This document shows, piece by piece, positions 24,972-33,403 of a stretch of DNA of 64,000 bases. Source of the DNA: Tamaricihabitans halophyticus (GTDB taxonomy: Bacteria; Actinomycetota; Actinomycetes; Mycobacteriales; Pseudonocardiaceae); assembly GCF_004340875.1 (NCBI RefSeq), contig NZ_SLXQ01000001.1, forward strand, positions 248,001-312,000. The letters run 5' to 3'. Within the stretch, counting starts at the first letter, position 1, and each line of letters begins with the position of its first letter. Position numbers and translations under genes: made by a program. Below the pieces are notes generated by a model that worked only from the letters and a program-made list of their open reading frames with translations, did not search any database and was not told where the DNA came from.

Positions 24972-25688
24972 ATGGCCGCTATGTCACCCCTACGCGCCCG
25001 GCACCGCAGGCTGGTCACCCGAACCCTGCTCGGCGTGACCAGCCTGCTGGTCGGCGCGCTACTCGGCGTCGCCACGTTGTGGTGGTCGCCAGTCACCTCG
25101 ATCCCGGGCACCGCGATCGCCGCGCCGGGGCCCGCACCGCGGGACGTCGCCTCGACCAGTGAAGACGGTGACGGGTCCGCCCCGGATCCTGGCCCACGAG
25201 ACGAACCGGAAGCGCGGGAGGAGCCCAGCCCGCAACCGGTCCGCGGGCAGGAGCCAGGCACGATCCGGCTACCCAACGGCGGAACCGCGAACCTGGTGCG
25301 TGAAGAGGTCGGCAGCGACGCGGTGCTGCCAGTGCCAGACGACCTGAACGACGCGACCTGGTGGGGCGCCGGGCTGGACGCGCCGTCCGGGGCGAGCCTG
25401 TTCGCCGGACACGTGAACTGGCAGGGCATGGTTGGCCCGTTCGCCGAGCTGTGGGACAGCCAGGTAGGCCAGTCGGTGAACGTCCAGGACGAGCGGGGCA
25501 AGGACTGGACCTACCGGATCAACCAGATCGTCACCGTGGACAAGGACGATCTGCCGAACCGGGCCCAGGAGCTGTTCGGCCAGGACGGACCGCATCGGCT
25601 GGTGCTGGTGACCTGCGGTGGACGCTGGATCGGCGGCGACACCGGCTATGCGTCGAACCGCATCGTGATCGCCGAGCCGGCTAGTTGA
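24972..25688 (+). CDS. Class F-like sortase
   Basis: A 238-residue membrane-anchored transpeptidase. It has an N-terminal hydrophobic anchor (TLLGVTSLLVGALLGVATLW), a Pro/Glu-rich linker (about 50-95) and a sortase domain. The catalytic triad is visible: His in LFAGHVNWQG, Cys in VLVTCGGRW and Arg in YASNRIVIAE. It lies 11 bp after the surface-protein gene, so the two form an operon and the sortase is probably dedicated to that substrate. The missing canonical sorting motif in the substrate makes the recognised sequence uncertain. Confidence 0.88.
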   Translation: MAAMSPLRARHRRLVTRTLLGVTSLLVGALLGVATLWWSPVTSIPGTAIAAPGPAPRDVASTSEDGDGSAPDPGPRDEPEAREEPSPQPVRGQEPGTIRLPNGGTANLVREEVGSDAVLPVPDDLNDATWWGAGLDAPSGASLFAGHVNWQGMVGPFAELWDSQVGQSVNVQDERGKDWTYRINQIVTVDKDDLPNRAQELFGQDGPHRLVLVTCGGRWIGGDTGYASNRIVIAEPAS

Positions 25689-25747
25689 GCATCGGACAAC
25701 CGTCGACAAATCGTGCGGCGCACTGCCGCGAACCGCACCGAACGCGC

Positions 25748-25753
25748 TACTCT
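25748..25753 (+). promoter_or_regulatory. -10 element for a leaderless small gene
   Basis: TACTCT stands 8 nt before the GTG at 25762, the spacing of a leaderless transcript. The same hexamer precedes the gene at 48426. Confidence 0.4.
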
Positions 25754-25761
25754 CAGCTGCT

Positions 25762-25956
25762 GTGGCACCCGATCGTGTGAGCTCGTGGCGCGCCAAAGGC
25801 AGGCGCGGCGGGGCATTGCGGTCCCTGAACGGGCGGTCCCTGAACGGGCGGGCCGTTAACTGGCGGGCACTGAACTGGGGCAAGATCGCGTTGGCCGTTG
25901 GCCTGCTACTAACCTTCGTGGTCTTGTTGCTGCTTGGCACCCAGCAGCCCAGCTAA
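25762..25956 (+). CDS. 64-residue single-span membrane protein with a pentapeptide repeat
   Basis: A small protein with a basic N-terminus containing four consecutive R-x-(L/V)-N-(G/W) units (RSLNGRSLNGRAVNWRALNW) and then one transmembrane helix (IALAVGLLLTFVVLLLLGT) near the C-terminus. The first two units come from a perfect 15-bp DNA duplication. It lies between the sortase and a fused reductase gene. Coding is supported by the leaderless promoter-like sequence and by the clear helix; the family is unknown. Confidence 0.5.
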   Translation: MAPDRVSSWRAKGRRGGALRSLNGRSLNGRAVNWRALNWGKIALAVGLLLTFVVLLLLGTQQPS

Positions 25957-25994
25957 CCGCACGGTGACTGCGCGTCGAACTCTTGGAGAGCGCA

Positions 25995-27989
25995 ATGGCT
26001 ACCTACCTGATCACTGGCGCGACCGGGCTGATCGGCCGGCACTTCGTCGAGCTGCTGCTCAACCAGCCGGACACCGAACGGGTCACGCTACTGGTCCGCG
26101 AACAGTCCCGCGCCCGGCTCACCCGGTTGCTACGGGACTGGCCGAATGCCGATCGGGTCACGCTGGTCCTCGGGGATGTCGCCGAGCCGGCCCTCGGTAT
26201 CACCGAGGCCGACCGCACCGCACTGCACCGGGTAGATCACCTGGTGCATCTCGCCGCGCTCTATGACATCACCGCCGACGATGAAGCCAGCGAGAAAGCG
26301 AATGTGGATGGCACGAGGCATGTGCTCGAACTGGCCGCCCTACTCGAAGCGGGCTGCCTGCACCATGTCTCCTCGGTGGCGGTCGCCGGCGACTATGCGG
26401 GGACGTTCACCGAGGACATGTTCGATGCCGGGCAGCGCCTGGTCACCGCCTATCACCGGACCAAGTTCGAGTCCGAGCGGCTGGTCAGGGAACAGACCGA
26501 GGTGCCGTGGCGGATCTACCGGCCAGCGATCGTGGTCGGCAACTCGCGTACCGGCGAGATGGACAAAGTAGACGGACCGTATTACTTCTGCTACGCGATT
26601 TCCAAGCTGACCAGATTGCCAAGCTTGCCTTCGGTCGGCCCGGATCTGGGTAATACGAACGTGGTTCCGGTGGATTACGTCGCGGCGGCCATGCTGCGGC
26701 TGGTCACCAAGCCCGGCCTGGACGGCAGGGCGTTCCATCTGGTGAATCCGGAACCGCAACCGGTGACCCGGGTGTACAACGCCCTCGCCGCCGCCGCTGG
26801 CGCGCCCACGCTGACGTTCCAGCTGGATCGCCGAACCTCCGCGGGCATCGTGTCGCTGACCAAGCTCACCGAGCACATTCCCGGTGTCACGCTGGCCAGG
26901 GACGCGGTGCTTGACCGGCTGGGCATCCCGCCGGTGCTGCTCGGCACGCTCGCCTTCGACCCGGTTTTCGCCAGCACCAGCACCCGCGCCGCGATTGGCG
27001 ACCCTGCCATCGAAGTACCCAGGCTCGAGGACTACGCGGGCGTGCTGTGGCGGTACTGGCGCGAGCACCTTGATCCGTTTCGGGCCCGGCGCCAGCACGG
27101 CCAGCGCGGCGAGCTGGATGGCCGCCGGGTGGTGATCACCGGCGCTTCCTCCGGGATCGGCAGGGCGACCGCGCGCAAAGTCGCGGAAGCCGGCGGGATT
27201 CCACTGTTGCTCGCCCGTCGCGCGGCCGAGCTGGAGGAGCTGCGCGGCGAGATCATCGCCGCCGGCGGGCAGGCTTACGCCTATCCGTGCGATCTCACCG
27301 ACGCCGAATCGGTGCGCAAGACGGTGACCACGATGCTCGATGAGCAGCCGAGCGTGGATATGTTGGTGAACAACGCCGGGCGCTCAATTCGCCGCTCGGT
27401 CCGGCTGTCCTATGGCCGCTTCCATGATTTCGAACGCGCCATGGCGATTAACTACTTCGGCGCGGTTCGACTCATTCTGGAACTGCTCCCGCATATGTCC
27501 GAGCGGAAATTTGGACATATCGTAAATGTGTCCTCAATTGGCGTACAGGGGATAGCACCGCGGTTTTCCGCATATGTCGCATCCAAGGCCGCGCTCGATT
27601 ACTTCAGCAAGATCGTCGCGACCGAGACGCACGGCGAGGGGATCTCGTTTACCACCGTGCACATGCCGCTGGTCAGGACGCCAATGATCCGCCCAACGAA
27701 GATCTACGACATGTTCCCCGCGAAATCCCCCGACCAGGCAGCAGATATGGTGCTGCGGGCATTGCGGAACCGACCGAAACACATTGGTACGCCAACCGGG
27801 CTCGCCATCCAAATGGCATATGCGTTCACCCCGGACCTGGTCGACGCGATTGCTTATCAGGGCTACCGCATTTTCCCCGATTCGACCGCAGCCGGGGGCA
27901 CCGGCGCAATGAAACTAGGTAAGGGCGAACAGCATTTGTCCAGGGGCGCGGCCGCGCTGATGCGACTTACCCGTGGCTTTCACTGGTAG
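25995..27989 (+). CDS. Fused NAD-dependent epimerase/acyl reductase and short-chain dehydrogenase
   Basis: A 664-residue two-domain protein. The N-terminal extended SDR / NAD_binding_4 domain (about 1-365) has LITGATGLIGRHFVELLL (4-21), VVHLAALYD-like and SSVAVAG strands, and the catalytic YHRTKFESERLV. The C-terminal classical SDR domain (about 375-620) has VVITGASSGIGRATARKVAE, LVNNAGRS and the catalytic YVASKAALDYF. This arrangement is that of mycobacterial fatty acyl-CoA reductases such as Rv3391 (AcrA1), which make aldehydes or alcohols from long-chain acyl-CoA. ATG 25995 is preceded by GGAGAG. Substrate is inference; the two-reductase fusion is seen directly. Confidence 0.85.
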   Translation: MATYLITGATGLIGRHFVELLLNQPDTERVTLLVREQSRARLTRLLRDWPNADRVTLVLGDVAEPALGITEADRTALHRVDHLVHLAALYDITADDEASEKANVDGTRHVLELAALLEAGCLHHVSSVAVAGDYAGTFTEDMFDAGQRLVTAYHRTKFESERLVREQTEVPWRIYRPAIVVGNSRTGEMDKVDGPYYFCYAISKLTRLPSLPSVGPDLGNTNVVPVDYVAAAMLRLVTKPGLDGRAFHLVNPEPQPVTRVYNALAAAAGAPTLTFQLDRRTSAGIVSLTKLTEHIPGVTLARDAVLDRLGIPPVLLGTLAFDPVFASTSTRAAIGDPAIEVPRLEDYAGVLWRYWREHLDPFRARRQHGQRGELDGRRVVITGASSGIGRATARKVAEAGGIPLLLARRAAELEELRGEIIAAGGQAYAYPCDLTDAESVRKTVTTMLDEQPSVDMLVNNAGRSIRRSVRLSYGRFHDFERAMAINYFGAVRLILELLPHMSERKFGHIVNVSSIGVQGIAPRFSAYVASKAALDYFSKIVATETHGEGISFTTVHMPLVRTPMIRPTKIYDMFPAKSPDQAADMVLRALRNRPKHIGTPTGLAIQMAYAFTPDLVDAIAYQGYRIFPDSTAAGGTGAMKLGKGEQHLSRGAAALMRLTRGFHW

Positions 27990-28131
27990 CTCACGCTGCG
28001 ATTCGTGGGCCGCACATACGGTGATCCGCCGGCGAAGCTGATCTTGAGGCCAGGCAACGGCTTTAGAACAGTCGAGTGAGCCTTGGGGTGTAGACCGGGA
28101 GCCGCGCGGAAAAATTAGGTAACGTCGAAGT

Positions 28132-29145
28132 ATGCCCCCTGAGCAAGATCCTGAACTCGTTCCCCTCAACCCGGGATTCGACGTCGTATGGCACGGCTTC
28201 GACCGTGCACAGGTTTTCCAGTACATCGAGGAAGTCGATGCGAACGTCCAGCTGCTCGCCGCGGACAGAGATGCCGCACTATCCCAAGTGGACGAGCTGA
28301 CCGAGGCGTTACAGGCGGCTCGATCCGAAGTTTCCAAACTGCACAAACGGATCGACGAGCTGTCCAAGGGGCCGCATAGCGAGGAAGACCTGGACGACCG
28401 GCTGCGCAGGATGGTGCGACTCGCCAACGCGCAGGCCGACGAGATCGTCGCGCGCGCCCAGGCCGAGGCCGATCACAGCCTGGCGACCACAGAGGAGCTG
28501 TCCAGCAAACTGCGTGAGCGCTACGGGAAACTGCTCGCCGAAGTCGACCGGCAGCGCGAAGAACTGCAGACCGAACACCGGTCCGTAGTGGAGGGCGTGC
28601 GCACCGAACTACCAAGGTTGGCAACCGAGGCGCAGCGCCGGCGCGAGGAGCAGGACGCCACGACCGAGGCGCACCGCACGAAGATCCAGGACGAGTTCGA
28701 CGCGAAGCTCGCCGCCGACCGCAAGAAGTTGGACGAGGAGATCGCCGAGCGGCAGTCCAGCAGCAAAGCGCAGGCGCAGCAGAAGATCACCGAGGCGACC
28801 GAGGAAGCCGAGCGGCGTATCCGGGAGGCCACCCAGCGAGCCGAGGAGGTCGAGGCCAACGCCGAAAAGGCCGCGAGCATCCGCGAGCAACGCGCGACCG
28901 ACGAGGTGGAGCGGCTGCGTTCACTGCGCGGCGACGTACTTGCCCAGGTGCGCTCGGCACAACAGGTCCTCGGCAAGAGTGCTGCTCTGCTCGAACCGCT
29001 CGAGCAGGAACAGGATGAGGACACCAGCACCCCGCAGCAACGCTCCGGCGGGTCGAGTGAGGCCGGTAAGGACGACAAGCCGAAACCGACGCCCGGCCCA
29101 GCCAACAAGAGCGGGAACCACAAGGTAAGTGCCAAGGCGCGCTGA
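28132..29145 (+). CDS. DivIVA-like coiled-coil protein
   Basis: A 337-residue, highly charged protein. The N-terminus FDVVWHGFDRAQVFQYIEEV (about residues 16-35) fits the DivIVA lipid-binding motif, where a short hydrophobic-aromatic loop precedes the first coiled coil. Coiled coils run from about residue 36 to 280 with two breaks, and the C-terminus is Pro/Lys-rich and disordered (KPKPTPGPANKSGNHK). It probably associates with curved membrane or the cell pole. It is not the main Wag31/DivIVA, whose conserved sequence and genomic position beside ftsZ differ. A strong terminator follows at 29216-29258. Confidence 0.8.
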   Translation: MPPEQDPELVPLNPGFDVVWHGFDRAQVFQYIEEVDANVQLLAADRDAALSQVDELTEALQAARSEVSKLHKRIDELSKGPHSEEDLDDRLRRMVRLANAQADEIVARAQAEADHSLATTEELSSKLRERYGKLLAEVDRQREELQTEHRSVVEGVRTELPRLATEAQRRREEQDATTEAHRTKIQDEFDAKLAADRKKLDEEIAERQSSSKAQAQQKITEATEEAERRIREATQRAEEVEANAEKAASIREQRATDEVERLRSLRGDVLAQVRSAQQVLGKSAALLEPLEQEQDEDTSTPQQRSGGSSEAGKDDKPKPTPGPANKSGNHKVSAKAR

Positions 29146-29215
29146 CCAGCGAACACCTCGCCCGTTCGGGTGATAAAACGCTGCCCTGGTCAACACACCT
29201 CCCAGCTGGCAGAGT

Positions 29216-29258
29216 GCTGACCTCGCCGTGCCAAGATCAGCGGCACGGTGAGGTCAGC
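29216..29258. terminator. Hairpin terminator after the DivIVA-like gene
   Basis: A 17-bp stem (29216-29232 with 29242-29258, one G-T pair) with a 9-nt loop. The arms start GCTGACCTC and end GAGGTCAGC. Confidence 0.85.
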
Positions 29259-29305
29259 CGGTCAGCAAGCGAACACGCCAGCACCTAAACGGGAGTGACC
29301 CACGG

Positions 29306-30094
29306 ATGGCCGAGCAGCGGCAAGCCGGGTTCCGGGCGCGCAACAGCCTGCTCGACCTGGTCATGTTGCTACTCGCGGTCTGCTCGGTGATCCTGCTGGC
29401 CTGGGTGATCTTCTTCGATGTCTCGCCGGCAACCACCCAGACCGTGTTCATCATCGACACCGCGATCTGTGGGATCTTCGCCATCGAGTTCCTCTGGCGC
29501 TGGTGGCGCAGCGGCTGGCAGCGCGGCTTCCCGCTGCGCAACTGGTTCGAGATCCTCGGCATGATCCCGATCGCGCATCCCGCGCTGCGTGGCTTCCGGC
29601 TGCTGCGCATCATCGTGGTGCTGCTGCGCTTCGCCCGTTCGCTGGACCGCGCCGTTGGCGAAGGCTTCACCCGGCGCATCGTGAGCCGGTTCTCCGGCCC
29701 GATCGTGGAAACGCTGAAGCGCCCGATCACCATCGCGGTGCTCGACGAGGTCACCGATGTGCTCAAGCGCGGGCATTACACGCAGAACACCGCTCGCGCG
29801 CTCCGGGAGAACGAGGACGAGATCCGCGCGATGGTCGCGGAGAAGCTCGCCGAGGACCGCCAGCTCGGCAAGCTGTCCGTACTGCCGTTCTATGACCAGG
29901 TAGTTCGGGGCAGCACGGACGCCGCGCTGCGGGTGATCCTGGAGGTGCTCACCGATCCGCGTACCGATGAGTTCGTCGCCGACGCGGTACGCGAGAACGT
30001 CACCCAGATTCGCCTCGCCGTCCACGAAGATGAGCTGGATCACAGTAGGGGCCAGCCGGATACCCCCAATTCGGGTGACCCAGGATCGGGTTAA
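29306..30094 (+). CDS. Voltage-sensor-like four-helix membrane protein without a pore domain
   Basis: A 262-residue protein. Four transmembrane helices occupy the first 120 residues: LLDLVMLLLAVCSVILLAWV, TVFIIDTAICGIFAIEFLWR (S2-S3-like with WRWWRSG), WFEILGMIPI, and an S4-like helix RGFRLLRIIVVLLRFARSLD with Arg at regular intervals. The S5-pore-S6 segment of ion channels is missing; instead a soluble, helical C-terminal region of about 140 residues follows (EVTDVLKRGHY, MVAEKLAEDRQLG, EVLTDPRTDEFVADAV). Databases would probably label it an ion transporter. It may be a stand-alone sensor. The downstream TetR gene is in the same direction. Confidence 0.75.
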   Translation: MAEQRQAGFRARNSLLDLVMLLLAVCSVILLAWVIFFDVSPATTQTVFIIDTAICGIFAIEFLWRWWRSGWQRGFPLRNWFEILGMIPIAHPALRGFRLLRIIVVLLRFARSLDRAVGEGFTRRIVSRFSGPIVETLKRPITIAVLDEVTDVLKRGHYTQNTARALRENEDEIRAMVAEKLAEDRQLGKLSVLPFYDQVVRGSTDAALRVILEVLTDPRTDEFVADAVRENVTQIRLAVHEDELDHSRGQPDTPNSGDPGSG

Positions 30095-30167
30095 CCCTCC
30101 CGGTCGCTTTTCGTCAATCGGGCACACTAAGGTGTGGCGTGCTGCACACGGCTGGGAGCACACACCT

Positions 30168-30803
30168 ATGACGGGTACCAACCCCCCGACGACACGCCGG
30201 TATCGCGGCCGTACGGCCGAGGATCGTCGCGCCCAGCGTCGCGAGCGGCTGTTGGCCGCCGGCCTCGAGCTGTTCGGCACGAAGGGCTACACCGCGACCT
30301 CGATCGAGAAGCTCTGCTCAACGGCGGGGGTGTCGACCCGCAACTTCTATGAGGAGTTCACCAGCCGCGAGGCCTTGCTGATCGCGCTACACGACCGCAC
30401 GGTGACCGAAGGCATGCGCCGGATCCTCGACCGGCTCGCCGGCCTGGACGAGGCCCCGCTCGCCGAACGGGTCGAGGTCATCGCGGGCGATTACGTCTCG
30501 GCCACGGCAAGCGATGCCAGGCTCGCGAAGGTCACCTACGTCGAGCTGACCGGGGTGAGCCCGGAGGTCGAGCGACACCGATTGGTCTGGCGGCAGCGAT
30601 GGGTGGAGTTCATCGTGGGCGAGGCAAACCGCGCGGTGCGGCGCGGCGAGATACCCGAGCGGGACTACACGCTGTCCGCGGTGGCATTGATCGGCGCGCT
30701 GAACGAGCTGGTCTACCAACACTCGCTTGCCGATTCCACGATCGAGCTGACCGCGGTGATCGGCGAGATCCGTCGGCTGACCATGGCGCTGACCGTCACC
30801 TGA
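30168..30803 (+). CDS. TetR family transcriptional regulator
   Basis: A 211-residue regulator. The N-terminal helix-turn-helix (about residues 22-68) contains LLAAGLELFGTKGYTATSIE and STAGVSTRNFYEEFTSREAL, the classic TetR pattern. The C-terminal ligand-binding domain is helical, ending with ELVYQHSLADSTIELTAVIG. It stands directly upstream of the CaiB/acyl-CoA dehydrogenase operon, whose promoter spacer carries a perfect 14-bp palindrome (30863-30876); control of that operon is a natural inference. It may alternatively control its own gene only. Confidence 0.9.
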   Translation: MTGTNPPTTRRYRGRTAEDRRAQRRERLLAAGLELFGTKGYTATSIEKLCSTAGVSTRNFYEEFTSREALLIALHDRTVTEGMRRILDRLAGLDEAPLAERVEVIAGDYVSATASDARLAKVTYVELTGVSPEVERHRLVWRQRWVEFIVGEANRAVRRGEIPERDYTLSAVALIGALNELVYQHSLADSTIELTAVIGEIRRLTMALTVT

Positions 30804-30817
30804 GCCCGCGCCAGTCT

Positions 30818-30831
30818 CGCTAACCTTAAAG
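30818..30831 (-). repeat. Dispersed gene-end repeat, copy 7 (partial)
   Basis: On the minus strand, CTTTAAGGTTAGCG, the right 14 bp of the consensus; the CGCGTT half is missing. It lies 15 bp after the TetR stop. Confidence 0.7.
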
Positions 30832-30852
30832 CTTCTGGGCCCCGACGTGTGC

Positions 30853-30881
30853 TTGGACCTTGACCGGCTAGCCGGTATTGT
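30853..30881 (+). promoter_or_regulatory. Promoter with palindromic operator for the CaiB operon
   Basis: TTGGAC (30853-30858) and TATTGT (30876-30881) are 17 bp apart, a good sigma-A promoter. The perfect palindrome ACCGGCTAGCCGGT (30863-30876) fills the spacer. A 9-bp leader hairpin follows at 30953-30974, 29 nt before the ATG. Confidence 0.55.
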
Positions 30882-31003
30882 CGGCTGCGCTGCCTTCTCG
30901 CCGCAGCGTGCCCTACCCGGAGACGCGTCCCGGCGAGAGTTCCCAGCACTTGCCGAGGCACCGCCGTGCCTCGGTGTGGTGACGAGCGGGAACGAGGCTG
31001 AGC

Positions 31004-32173
31004 ATGTCCGAAAACGGCGCACGGGGACCACTTGCCGGTATACGCGTAGCGGATTTCTCCCGAGTACTGGCCGGGCCGTACTGCACGATGCTGCTGGCCG
31101 ATCTTGGCGCCGAGGTGATCAAGGTCGAGCGCCCCGAGGCTGGCGACGACACGCGCGCCTGGGGCCCGCCCGAGGTTTCCGGCGAGAGCGCGTACTTCCT
31201 TGCGGTGAACCGGGGTAAGCGCAGTATCGCGCTGGATCTTGCCGCCGAGCGGGACCGGGACATCGCGCTCGCGCTCTGCCAGAGCGCGGACATCGTGGTG
31301 GAGAACTTCCGGCCCGGTGTAGCCGATCGGCTCGGTATCGGCTACGAGACGGTCAAGGCGAGCAATCCGGGCGCGGTCTACTGCTCTATCCAGGCCTATC
31401 CTCCCGGCGAGCAGCCGGATCCGCGGGCCGGGCTGGACGCGATCATCCAGGCGCAGAGCGGGCTGATGAGTATCACCGGCGAAACCTCGGGCGAGCCGAC
31501 CAAGATCGGCGTCGCGCTGGTCGACGTACTCACCGGGTTGAACGCCGCTACGGCCATTCTCGCCGCGCTGCACGGCCGTAGCCGCACCGGCAAGGGCGAG
31601 TACGTCACCGTCGCGCTGCTATCCGCCGCGCTTTCCGGGCTGGTCAATATCGCGCAGAACGCGCTGACCACCGGGATCGAGCCGGGCCGGCACGGCAACG
31701 CGCATCCGAGCATCGTGCCGTACCAGCCTTTCGAAGCCGCCGACGGCGCGCTGGTCGTCGCCGCGGGCAACGACGCGCAGTTCGGCCGGCTGTGCCAGGT
31801 GCTCGAACTTCCCGGGCTGCCCGAAGACGCCCGGTTCGCGACCAACCCGGAGCGAGTACGCAACCGCGTGGAGCTGCTCGAGGTGCTGGGTACTCGGATC
31901 GCCAGCTGGCCAGCCGAGGAGCTGACCGCGCGACTGAGCGCGGCTGGCGTGCCGGCCAGCCGGATCTACGGCGTACTCGAAGCCTTGCGCGAGCCCGAAA
32001 CCCGAGGCGCCCCGGCGACGATGACCGTCCAGCATCCCAAGGCGGGTGACCTGGAACTGGTGCGGCCCGCGTTCCGGCTCGCCTCCACCGAGGTCGGTGC
32101 GAGCCTGCCGCCGCCACTGCTCGGTGAACACACCGCGGAACTGCTCGCCCAACTGACCGACGAAACTCCATAG
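31004..32173 (+). CDS. CaiB/BaiF family CoA transferase
   Basis: A 389-residue family III CoA transferase that moves CoA between carboxylic acids. The N-terminal motif LAGIRVADFSRVLAGPYCTM and LADLGAEVIKVERPEAGDDTR are diagnostic. The catalytic Asp is expected in AGLDAIIQAQSGLMSITGE (about residues 144-162). The acyl-CoA dehydrogenase gene starts 22 bp downstream, so the enzymes probably act in one catabolic route, the CoA transferase activating the acid that the dehydrogenase then oxidises. The substrate cannot be read from the sequence; a dicarboxylic acid such as glutarate is plausible given the partner. Confidence 0.92.
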   Translation: MSENGARGPLAGIRVADFSRVLAGPYCTMLLADLGAEVIKVERPEAGDDTRAWGPPEVSGESAYFLAVNRGKRSIALDLAAERDRDIALALCQSADIVVENFRPGVADRLGIGYETVKASNPGAVYCSIQAYPPGEQPDPRAGLDAIIQAQSGLMSITGETSGEPTKIGVALVDVLTGLNAATAILAALHGRSRTGKGEYVTVALLSAALSGLVNIAQNALTTGIEPGRHGNAHPSIVPYQPFEAADGALVVAAGNDAQFGRLCQVLELPGLPEDARFATNPERVRNRVELLEVLGTRIASWPAEELTARLSAAGVPASRIYGVLEALREPETRGAPATMTVQHPKAGDLELVRPAFRLASTEVGASLPPPLLGEHTAELLAQLTDETP

Positions 32174-32195
32174 GCAAGACAGGAAGGAACCGCCC

Positions 32196-33359
32196 ATGGC
32201 CCCCGACCCGCACGACTTTCTCGCGGTGGACGCGCAGTTGTCCGCAGAGGAGCGGGATGTCCGCGATACCGTGCGCAAGTTCGCCAATGAGGAGCTCGCG
32301 CCGAACGTAGCCGACTGGTACGAAAGTGGTGACCTGCCAACCGAGCTGGCCAAGCGGTTCGGCGAGCTCGGGCTGTTCGGCATGCACCTTTCCGGGTATG
32401 GCTGCGCCGGTACCTCTGCGGTGAGCTACGGAATCGCCTGCAGGGAACTGGAGGCGATCGACTCCGGACTCCGCAGTTTTGTCTCGGTACAGGGCTCGCT
32501 GGCGATGTACGCCATCCACCGCTGGGGTTCCGAGGAACAGCGCACCGAGTGGCTGCCGAAGATGGCCGCTGGTGAGGCGATCGGCTGTTTCGGGCTCACC
32601 GAGCCGGATTCCGGCAGTGACCCGGGTTCGATGCGCACCAGGGCACGTAAGGACGGCAGCGACTGGGTGCTGGACGGCACCAAGATGTGGATCACCAACG
32701 GCACGCTCGCCGCGGTCGCGGTCGTCTGGGCGCAGACCGAGGACGGTATCCGTGGCTTCCTGGTGCCCGCGGGTACACCAGGGTTTTCCGCCAGGGCCAT
32801 CCACAGCAAGCTGTCGCTGCGCGCCTCGGTGACGGCGGAACTGGTGCTGGAAGGCGTACGGCTACCGGAATCGGCCGTATTGCCAGGGGCTACCGGCTTG
32901 CGCGGCCCGCTGAGCTGCCTCAATGAGGCGCGGTTCGGCATCCTGTGGGGCGTCGCCGGCGCCGCGCGGGCCTGCTATGCGGCCGCGCTCGACTATTCGA
33001 GCACCCGCGAGCAGTTCGGTCGACCGCTCGCCGGCTTCCAGCTGACCCAGCGCAAGATCGCCGACATGCTGGTCGCGGTGAACCAGGCGAACCTGCTCGC
33101 GCTGCACCTCGGCCGGCTCAAGGACGCCGAGCAACTGCAACCGCAGCAGGTCAGCTTCGGCAAGATGGCGAACGTCTCCGCCGCGCTGGAGGTCGCCAGG
33201 ACCGCACGCACCGTGCTCGGGGCCAACGGCATCACCCTGGAGTACCCGGTGATGCGGCATGCGGCGAACCTGGAAACGGTGCTGACCTACGAAGGCACCG
33301 AGGAGGTACACGCCCTCACCCTGGGCGCGGCGGCCACCGGTATCTCGGCGTTTCGCTGA
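32196..33359 (+). CDS. Acyl-CoA dehydrogenase, glutaryl-CoA dehydrogenase-like
   Basis: A 387-residue FAD enzyme. FAD-binding and substrate segments are CFGLTEPDSGSDPGSM, KMWITNGTLA and the C-terminal LTYEGTEEVHALTLG, where the Glu of YEGT is the catalytic base position. MHLSGYGCAGTSAVSYGIAC with ELEAIDSGLRSFVSVQGSL is typical of the glutaryl-CoA dehydrogenase branch. It is cotranscribed with the CaiB gene (22-bp gap), and such pairs occur in glutarate breakdown. Whether this one decarboxylates or only dehydrogenates is not certain. A DUF3870 gene follows after 44 bp. Confidence 0.9.
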   Translation: MAPDPHDFLAVDAQLSAEERDVRDTVRKFANEELAPNVADWYESGDLPTELAKRFGELGLFGMHLSGYGCAGTSAVSYGIACRELEAIDSGLRSFVSVQGSLAMYAIHRWGSEEQRTEWLPKMAAGEAIGCFGLTEPDSGSDPGSMRTRARKDGSDWVLDGTKMWITNGTLAAVAVVWAQTEDGIRGFLVPAGTPGFSARAIHSKLSLRASVTAELVLEGVRLPESAVLPGATGLRGPLSCLNEARFGILWGVAGAARACYAAALDYSSTREQFGRPLAGFQLTQRKIADMLVAVNQANLLALHLGRLKDAEQLQPQQVSFGKMANVSAALEVARTARTVLGANGITLEYPVMRHAANLETVLTYEGTEEVHALTLGAAATGISAFR

Positions 33360-33403
33360 CCGATCGCGGCCGGCCAAGCTGGACGCGCATATCCTCGAGC
33401 ACC

